A stretch of DNA of 64,000 nucleotides, from contig OX345643.1 in the NCBI GenBank assembly GCA_947044365.1, positions 3,676,001 through 3,740,000 of the forward strand. The letters are read 5' to 3'. Below are positions 56,401-64,000 of this stretch, in pieces. How positions within the stretch are numbered: the first letter of the stretch is position 1; each line of letters starts with the position of its first letter. The notes below the pieces were generated by a model. The model was not told where the DNA came from. It searched no databases and saw nothing but the letters and a program-made list of their open reading frames with translations. The DNA comes from Petrosia ficiformis. Taxonomy: Eukaryota; Porifera; Demospongiae; Haplosclerida; Petrosiidae. The position numbers were made by a program, and so were the translations under genes.

Positions 56401-58544
56401 TGTTGAACTTCTCTAATTCTGACATTCGGAGGAGGCGGCAGTGGTTGAGGTTGAGGAGGTTGTTCATAATAATAAGTTGGATTATTATGAAGTGGAGGTG
56501 ATGGTTGGGGCTGTCCTGTTAATACTGTATCATAGTATGGTACAGGATTCTGATAGGTAGCTTGGTAATCTGTATATAAATTTAAATTTCAAAGTGAAGC
56601 CTTGCAATTTTATTATTAAGCTTAAACCATGCATATAAAAGGTATATTTACTAAAGGTCATTCATATTCACCTTGACCTCAGAAAGCCTTAGTTTAGAAT
56701 GACCAACAATCTTTTTACCAGCACCAATTTGATATAATTATCCTTCCCATTCTTTTTTGTGTATGTCAAATTTCAATCCATTACTTCATTATTGAGTTAC
56801 AGTATAATCATGTATTAACCTTATGACATTAAATTATATACTTTATTACATATAAAGACAACACATTATAATTTTGAGGTCATCGTGAATGTGAACAGAC
56901 TTTAGAGAAATCACAATCACAAATAATTGTGAGCAAACTTGATCTATCCCCAAACAGTGTTATCATCCGGAATTTAGCAATTGATGGTGAATATATAAAT
57001 TTCCAATTTTTGTAAAACATTTAGTCGGTGTGGCTAATTTACTTGAACCGTGACAAAACAAAGTAGATAGTCGATTTACTCACTAGCTTGAGTGGGCAAA
57101 TTAAACTTGGATGGTGACTTTGGTGAGCTTATATTTAGTCAGTAATGTATTTACAGTAGTGTAAACACTTATGTTGAGTCATAAAGAGATGGCAGTACAG
57201 GTTGAATTCCAGATCTGTGTAAACTGTGTAAATTGTGGTGCAGGAAACCATCAAAAAGAACCCTGCTTACAAATAAACTATTATACCTAGTAGGCCCCAC
57301 TATTGGGGAGGAGGTTTGAGTACCAGAAATGCTATCAGAATTCTTGTCATGTAAACACCAATACAATTTAAGTGACAGGATGACACAAATTCATAGACTT
57401 CTTCATCAACTTTTGCAAGGTTATAAACCTTATAAAAATACATTGATAATTAAAGATATCAACTGACTTTGTCCATATCCGTATTGATACTGTGGAGTAT
57501 TATTGTAATACTGCGTGGAAGGATTGATTGGTGATGGCTGAGTTTCATAATTCTGTGTTATATACATGTAGGTACAAAAGATGACAACTGTGTCATATAA
57601 AGATATCTAAGGTTATAATAACAGGGTGATTCTTTCAACATGCTCACTGAATTGTGAGCTATGAATTACTTTTTTATGATTAGAATAGTTGCTGGGCACA
57701 ATCTGATCGTGACCATAGATAATATAGTATAGGCAAGGGATTGGAAACTCTGTGGCCATATGTTGCATTTATATACCAATTTATATTGTTGTTATGTTAC
57801 TTGTTACTCTCACAAAAGGCAGACCTTGTGATTGGAAGAAACTGATATTTCAATAGACACTAGAACTATAAGAACAAGAGAATTAAGAAACAAATTCAGT
57901 TTAAATGTTATTGTTGTACTCAGCTATTTCCAAGTTTCGTCTATGAGTACCACCATTTCAAACAAGATTGCAAGCCTACAAGAACTTTAGATTACTGTTT
58001 AATTATTATTATAATTCTAATTACAAAAATAAGCTCATATGAATTTGTAATTCATGGTACCAAAGTAACAACTAGCATCTACTATATACATTCTAACAAT
58101 TTTTGGAGGGTCGATTTTTCTTATGACAGCACTCTATGTAGAATACCTGAACATTCTTTAAAAGAGCATGCATCTCTTATAAGGACACTATCTCCTTAAA
58201 AAGGACATTTCCATGAAGTGCCAAGGATATCGGGTGCTTCTTCATGTAGCAGGCATTGCATTACATAATACATTCTTGGCAGTATCGTTGCAAGGGTTGT
58301 ATGCTGTTCAGTTACTATAAATAGTGAGCAGGATATGGTTTTGTTACTATTTACAGTAGTGACTGCTACATGAAGACTCGGAAACTCCCAGGACATCCTT
58401 ATTACGAGGATTTCATACTAAAAATAAATATGTATACCTGATATTGAGGTAAACCATACTCAGGAAGTAAAGGTTGTCTAGCACCTAGGAATAGAAAGAA
58501 TGGTACATCTACTTTATGATTTAATACTTATCGTTACCTTCCAT
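53445..58544 (-). CDS. Proline-rich two-pass membrane protein, dispanin/CD225-like, copy B
   Basis: Exons 58544-58538, 58484-58438, 57552-57468, 56569-56370, 54348-54205 and 53639-53445 give 225 residues. The proline-rich N-terminus and the first span are the same as in copy A apart from a Gly-to-Glu change (VRIREVQH). The second span begins identically, but the C-terminus differs: ILAENLNYTTDTTYMN here against the YPTY repeat tail in copy A, with an 18-base net length difference. All splice sites are intact, so both copies could be expressed. The stop lies 198 bp from the stop of hydrolase copy B, tail to tail. Confidence 0.75.
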
Positions 58545-58990
58545 CTTCAGTAAGTTCTTCACTGCTAAACTCCACCCTTCGTAATTAGTAACTTAATAAC
58601 GTCTCGTCCCCAGCCCCACGGGCGCGTCACGTACGTACCACTACTCAGTGGGTGCGGCTGGGGACGTGACCAGTACCTGCGCTACACGCTACATAATTAT
58701 AAGACTGTGTTGTGGTTAGTTCACTTAGTTGCAAGGATAAGGTTATGAATCGTTCATTACAAAGTATCATAATTATGGTTGACACTTTGGATTGCAAGAT
58801 TTACAGTAAACGTACTGTAATAATTATTGTTGTCTAGTCAGTCTTTAGCCTCTTTAACCCAAAAAATGGACACTTGCAACTTTTAGTTAGTAAATTAAAT
58901 GGATAACTGAGTCAATACTGTCAAACAAAACAACTCTAGTAATAACATAATATGTTATATATAATATATATACATATACATACATACATA
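58545..58990. other. Intergenic DNA right of unit B
   Basis: It contains a GC-rich imperfect hairpin (gtccccagccccac at about 58597 against gtgggtgcggctggggac at about 58649), followed by AT-rich DNA and TACATA repeats close to the end of the next gene. No gene is seen. Confidence 0.55.
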
Positions 58991-59001
58991 TACATATATA
59001 T

Positions 59002-60716
59002 TCATATATTCTCTGGATTAATAGTAGACATGGCAATTTCATCATCTTTTTTAATGTCCTGCTTGCAGCAAAATTTCTTTATAAGAAAGAAAATGCCTTC
59101 ACGCCCAAGATAACTGACATAAAAGATCACATGAACTATTGGAAGGAAGACTAGTACAATTGTGACAACAAATCCAGAAGCAGAACCTGGATTTTCCTGA
59201 TAGTCAATCTGAGGATAAATAAATTCTGACCTGTTACTATTAGCAGCATAATGTATTCCAGTAAATACAGAGTATATCCCACCAAATGCAACCAGGTATA
59301 CTGCATGGTAGAGGCGGATAGGTACACTGGTTAACCAAAAGTCTGTGTATGCTAGCAAACCATTAAAAAGATGTACAACGAGATTGATATGACCAAAGTA
59401 ATCATAATCATAATCTGGATTATAAAACAATGGCCAGTAGAGGATAGTTATTGAAACAGCAACTTCAGAGCCAATTATAAACAGAAGCCAATGGATTTTC
59501 TGATACCAAGTTGTAGAATCAATAATCAATCCACAACAACCTACAGGTGGTTTGGAGGACTTTGAGTAATTTTTTAGTTTAGGAATTTCCTTGCTACAGA
59601 AATGAACATGTATGTATCGAATGGTAACCGACAAAGCACTCCAAATGAGATATAAGGTGAAAGTAACATGACCCCAATTAGTATAGTATTGTAGGAACTT
59701 TGAAGTGCTGAATGTCACTCCACTCACAATAAGATATGCCAGGAAGAACAACATCAATACCCAACGATATAACACATAAATCCATTGAAATTGCTTTTTT
59801 TGAGGGAGCCACTACAAAAAAAGATAATGGTATGATTAGTACACAATGTAATAATAATTATTACAATCGTCAAACATGGACTGTACTAGGAATGCACCTA
59901 TGCTAAGATATCTCTCCCAAAATAATATATCAGCATAGATATTAAATTTATTATGTACATGCAGTGAAGGAACAAAGATCTAACCGAGGAGCTTTCTAAT
60001 ACAATGACAATCATGTACTTACCAATATATAATGTTGTATATCGTAGTGCTGCCGCCACGACATAGAAAATAATTTTATATCGTATGTCGTGGCTGTTTA
60101 TATCGCGATATATCGTATAATTATTATGTTATGTTATTTTTTATCCTCTGCTCTTAAACCTTGCTGTACCTTTTAAACTTAACTAGATACAACTATAAAC
60201 TGAAATAAAGTAAGAAGATTATAAAATTTCAAAGGCTAGACGGCTACGTCATCTTGATCGTGGACAACGCCCACTTTTCAGGAAGTCAAAGGCTCTTCTG
60301 CTTTCCATGTTCCAGAATTAAACTTTTTATTGTTTTTTAGACCTGCAGACATCTATAAGCTTGCTGAAAATCAACATGGATACCTTCTTTCCAGGTGTAT
60401 GCAAGAAAAGATTTTGACTATTTTTCACAAACGGGACGCCATTTTTTGCAACTGCACATGCGTATCGTATCGTGGCTTATTATATCGCTATATATCGTGG
60501 CACTGTAATCCCTCTTTGATAATACGAATAAAAGAAAGTTTAATAAGCATGCGTAATTGTATATTGTACGTTGGGGAATGAGTGCACTTAAAAGCATGTG
60601 TTACATAATACTAAATAATAATAAAAAACGCTATGCTATAATAATTGTTGATAAGCGAGAAATAGCTATACTACTTGTACCTTGTTTGCTTTCCATTCAA
60701 ATTCCCGTGGACTCAT
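59002..60716 (-). CDS. Rolling-stone-like multipass membrane protein
   Basis: Two exons, 60716-60681 (MSPREFEWKANK) and 59811-59002 (stop TGA), join in phase to 281 residues. The protein has a short cytoplasmic N-terminus and about six to seven hydrophobic spans (for example VLYRWVLMLFFLAYLIV, WLLFIIGSEVAVSITILYW, FVVTIVLVFLPIVHVIFYV). The YRW...F...YYTNWGHVTFTLYL segment is characteristic of the rolling stone family, whose Drosophila member acts at the plasma membrane in myoblast fusion. Length and span count fit that family. The tail is charged (KKDDEIAMS). Function in a sponge-like animal is not known; I call family membership with moderate certainty. Confidence 0.7.
60046..60510. mobile_element. 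Degenerate ATATCG-rich element in the intron of the rolling-stone-like gene
   Basis: tatatcgtagtgctgccgccacg at the left and cgtggc...tatatcgtggcactgtaat at the right are partly inverted copies. The interior repeats tcgtggc and atatcgcgatatatcg. Ends are not sharply defined. Confidence 0.4.
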
Positions 60717-61075
60717 CGTGTTGATGCATGCATGCACCGCGTGTAGTTTATCAATTTCATGTTTCTTTGTAATATAGGCCATGAGTAATCTACATTATAT
60801 AATATAATCATAATTATATACATAATTGTTTATTCAGCAATTTAGTATTAAAACCAAACCTATAGTATATATCACTGCAAAAACAGTTTGGTTATTACCT
60901 CGATTGCATAATTTAATTATATGCTTTTTCACACCATACTGCTATATTTAGCCTGGGCTGTTGAAAGATAAGCCAGTTTAAATTTGTAAGTTTTGGTGTT
61001 GAAATATTGTTGATCACAATGACTAAGTAATTTGATAGTTGAAGATGACATGTCAGTTCTTATATAAATTTATAG

Positions 61076-61094
61076 TGGGGGGGGGGGGGGGGGT
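61076..61094. repeat. Poly-G run
   Basis: About 18 consecutive G. It could be an assembly-sensitive homopolymer. Confidence 0.9.
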
Positions 61095-61228
61095 ACTGAC
61101 ATGTAAACTGTGAATCTGCTTATAAACATTCCAATACTTAACCTGGCCTACTCTTCACCTCAGTAATGGATATTTTTAAATACAATTGACTGATTAGTTG
61201 AAATAACAAAACTGTTTTTACAGTGTAC

Positions 61229-62612
61229 CTAGCTGCTCCATAAATTTCTCATAGACTGCAAAAAATAAATCATTAAAATAACTGGTTAGTACATTTGCAA
61301 GGAATAGCATGAGTTTCAATTTAGATTGTCAATTGTAACAGAAGATGTTGTGGCTACATGCATGTATGTTAATATAACATAATTATGCATTGGAAGGTAT
61401 AAATGAAATTATGTGTTTGCGAGTTTACAAGTCTTTTTGATGGCCAAAAAACTACCGGTATGTATTATGTTAACTCACCGGAGAATATGCAAAAATCTTC
61501 CAGTCGTGATGGCAAAAGCAAATTTTTGATATATGAAACTCCCAGCAAAGCAGCTTGACACAGGTGTGTTTCTCCTCCATATCGAAAGATAATATTGTGG
61601 GGGTCCAATTTGTGACTGATTTGAAGGTGTGTTCCCAGAGATGTCATGACACTGAACTCGGTATACTATGGATAAACGGACCGTGAAGATAATTACCAAT
61701 AATTTACCATGCAAGTATTATTAGCAACATAATTATATATAATTATACTTAATTTTTATTATGGCCCGCAGGGCCATTCCTATGATTGCTTTCCCACGGG
61801 TTCGATGTATGTTTATATATATAATATATATATTTTCTTGTGTCCACTTACGCGAGTATGCGTTGTATACGTAGTTAAGGAAGTTACATCATTCCCGGGG
61901 GGCTTGGTCAATTAATGGGCGTGGCGCGTAAAAGAACGCGTGATCATTGATCAAGCTCTACACAGCAGCAGAAAGAAATCTGTGTAGCTTATGTAGAAAC
62001 TGGAACTAATAGCTAGCTATTCTGCCTGAAATATATTCCTAAAGTTCTACAAGGTCCTTTGAAAGGTCAGGAGAGTAGATAATCAAAATAATAAGCTGTT
62101 GTCTTTCATGCTTGATAAAGTCAGCCATGATTACCGAATGCTGGACACCACAAAGCAGTCATAGAGATATGTTTATCTTTACTTAAATTTGTAAAGCAAT
62201 CATAGGGATGTTTTTTTTCTCTATATACACTTGTTTTCAAATAATTATTGTAAATTGTTCTTACATTCCGTCCACTCTTGCTTCTATCTGCTCAGTAACA
62301 GGTAAACATTCACTTTGAAAAATATACATCAAAAAGGTGTTTTCTTACAGAATATATATAGTCTCACTTCTGTTGTCCAATAGGTCTCCATATTTGAAGC
62401 TTTTAATTTAAAGTACTACCTGACTAACTTTCACACTGCTGTAGCATGTTACAAGATTCAGTAACAGTAGATCTATCATAGAAACACACGATCTTAAAAA
62501 AAGTTTCACTTTCAAACAAGTAAACAGGGATTCTTAAAGTTTCATTTAAACGATCAAGACAACTAGTAGTATTTTACACAGCACTAAAAGCAGTAGAACA
62601 ATCAGAATCCAT
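61229..62612 (-). CDS. Unknown gene built of very short exons (partial, both ends unsettled)
   Basis: On the minus strand, exons with proper GT/AG borders join in one phase: from about 62567 down to 62429 (CLDRLNETLRIPVYLFESE, STVTESCNMLQQCE), 62399-62368 (32 bases), 62290-62265 (26 bases, QIEARVDG), 61651-61479 (LGTHLQISHKLDPHNIIF, QAALLGVSYIKNLLLP) and 61255-61229 (27 bases, YEKFMEQLG). Agreement of phase across four introns is good evidence that it is a gene. An ATG at 62612 opens MDSDCSTAFSAV but meets TAA at 62576-62574 before the first exon, so either the start lies elsewhere or the copy is damaged. The 3' end is not found; it must lie left of 61229 or the gene is broken there. I recognise no domain. 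The composition suggests a soluble, helical protein. Confidence 0.5.
61761..62217 (+). mobile_element. TIR element ('catagggatg' family), best-preserved copy
   Basis: It begins ggcccgcagggccattccta and ends caatcatagggatg, giving inverted ends around cctatgattgcttt. It contains acgtagttaaggaagttaca, cattcccggggggcttggtc and ggcgtggcgcgtaaaagaacg. It has no coding capacity and lies in an intron of the unknown short-exon gene. It defines the family seen also at 7540, 8525, 10840 and 33030. Confidence 0.65.
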
Positions 62613-64000
62613 TATGTGATGCACTAACTTGATTGATGAACCAAAAGATTGCCCGGCTGATTTGTATATATATGTTGTGCATGAATAATTTTTTTTCAAT
62701 TGTGATTAATATTATACAATAACTCAACAACAATAAATTATCAAAAATCTGTATATAACTAACAACAATAATTTACTAATTAGCTAGTAGCTATGGCACA
62801 CAGTAGAAATATTATCCTCATAGCCTGCAATTGTTGTTGGAGCTGACTGGTAGTAGTGACCAGTCGCCTCAAGTCTGCCATAATCATCATGTGGTTAACT
62901 TCTACCCATGTCTGTATAAATTATATTATACTCCATGAAACCACACCCATCCACCACTAAATATATATGCAACCCTCCAATTCACATACGTATATACCAC
63001 ACCTCTCCGATTCATTAATATACCCCCCTCCAATTCAATAAGCACTTACATGTGCTCTGATTGAAACCACACACATGCAAATTCCCAAATATATCTCCTC
63101 CAAATCACAAATTGGACCCAAGAATTTTAGCACTTTTCACCTTTCACAGATAATGACTACACCCTAAAACGTTTTATCACAATTTCCGTAGATACCATAA
63201 GAGACAGTTGAATTATAACCACACCCACCTTATTAAGGTTGTAGTCTTTTCCGTGGGCGGATGCTACTCCAATCAGTTTCTAGTCTTGCCAGCTTCTTGC
63301 TGTATACAATCTGGTTCCATTCTGTATTTTTTGGAAGCCACACCCACCCGGGGTATAATTATTGGGCCTAAATGTTTTCACTGATGGAGGGGGCGGTGGG
63401 TGGGAAACAATGGCGGGGTAACTGTAGTTGCTCTCTTAGAAAGATTGGAGTTTGATAGTTTCTAGAAAGGTAAATTTTATGGTTTCAGTGAAAAGCTACA
63501 GAATTCAGCTTTCTTCAGCCTCTTGTAACTATAAAAGTAAAATGAATTTGCAGAAAACGGCTTCTTAACCTTTCTCAAAATACATTGTACTTAATTAAAT
63601 ACCACTTCCACATAGCAACCCTATACAAGTGTAGGTACTTTGTGGTTTACTTATAGATAGTAAAGAAACAGGATTGGAAACGTGTGGTGGGTGTGGTTAC
63701 ATTTATACACACATTTATATCATAGATTAACTATCTATGCTTATACTTATAAAAGGTGGAAGGTGTTTAATTTTGTTGCTAAGTGGATACCATTACAATG
63801 TTGTTGCTGTGTTTTTTTTTTCAATTTTGATTGGATTGATTTGTGTCTTGAAATTTTTTACTGTTGACCACATCAGACAGTTGCTACATGACATGATTGG
63901 TAGCTCCTACTTTAGTTTTGTAAAAAATCAGGAAAATTAATATTATATGTATCTAATGTACACAATGCAGTACAACACATCATTAGCTATATACACATAT
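62613..64000. other. Right-end intergenic or intronic DNA
   Basis: No exon could be supported. The region 62930-63250 is rich in accacaccc and ctccaattca words. The piece 63596-63785 holds the two arms (taccacttccacat and ggtggaaggtgtttaattttg) of the foldback family described at 16675. Open frames at 63682-63940 overlap that repeat and look accidental. Confidence 0.5.

Larger units (their letters stand above)
47049..58650. repeat. Tandem duplication unit B
   Basis: The partner of unit A, in direct orientation. It is longer mainly because of an insertion at about 47565-48140 and the 222 bp missing from A. After 58650 the sequence leads into the rolling-stone-like gene with no further similarity to the A flank. 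Confidence 0.9.

Noticed and set aside
63682..63940. Overlapping + strand frames at the right end
   Set aside because: They overlap a foldback-repeat arm and a T-run and show no coding features.
1..64000. Prokaryotic operon, phage or defence system reading of the window
   Set aside because: Coding regions are split by introns, no Shine-Dalgarno-led operons are present, and the nuclease, helicase and integrase pieces all lie in eukaryotic mobile elements.

Overview
The window looks like nuclear DNA of an early-branching marine invertebrate, most probably a demosponge close to Amphimedon. It is AT-rich. Genes are cut into many short exons with GT..AG introns, many of them small. Foldback transposons are dense, and the encoded proteins (VPS16, a rolling-stone-like protein, an intron-bearing integrase gene) are animal-type. 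The organism call is an inference from style and family content; no marker gene fixes it.

Left third, + strand (1-20399): one gene, VPS16 of the HOPS/CORVET vesicle-tethering complexes, without its N-terminal exons. Twenty exons can be joined in consistent phase to about 737 residues. Its introns hold a decayed ISL2EU-type DNA transposon (2.64-5.87 kb, SWIM/YqaJ gene plus THAP transposase), a nest of foldback elements (6.1-8.35 kb), an antisense truncated BEL/Pao retrotransposon (14.2-16.3 kb), a MITE and a tRNA-like/SINE sequence. At 18.04-18.47 kb the end of one VPS16 exon with its 5' splice site is repeated seven times in a 63-bp tandem array.

Middle: an intron-containing but broken integrase gene (GIN/KRBA2/Ginger type, + strand, 21.1-23.7 kb). 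Next is a minus-strand gene (34888 to 24405, ten exons, 370 residues) for a single-pass membrane protein with a signal peptide, a cysteine-rich EGF-like ectodomain and a conserved-looking cytoplasmic domain that I cannot name. Its introns hold two RecQ-like helicase remnants, a 370-bp near-perfect palindrome and an element with about 100-bp inverted ends.

Right half: a tandem duplication of about 11 kb (copy A 34.99-45.59 kb, copy B 47.05-58.65 kb). Each copy carries a + strand gene for a secreted clan-D-like (alpha-galactosidase-like) glycoside hydrolase, tail to tail with a minus-strand gene for a proline-rich, two-pass dispanin/CD225-like membrane protein. Hydrolase copy B is intact (729 residues). 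Copy A is broken by a 2-bp deletion at the end of its signal-peptide exon and by a 222-bp deletion that removes a splice donor. The spacer between the units holds a degenerate satellite of about 430 bp and a MITE.

Right end: a minus-strand rolling-stone-like multipass membrane protein (281 residues), then a minus-strand gene of very short exons with unknown function, then repeat-rich DNA to the end. Apart from the duplicated pair, neighbouring genes do not look functionally linked. The most unusual items are the tandem splice-donor array in VPS16, the uneven divergence and one-sided decay of the duplicated block, and the RecQ-like fragments in mobile DNA.
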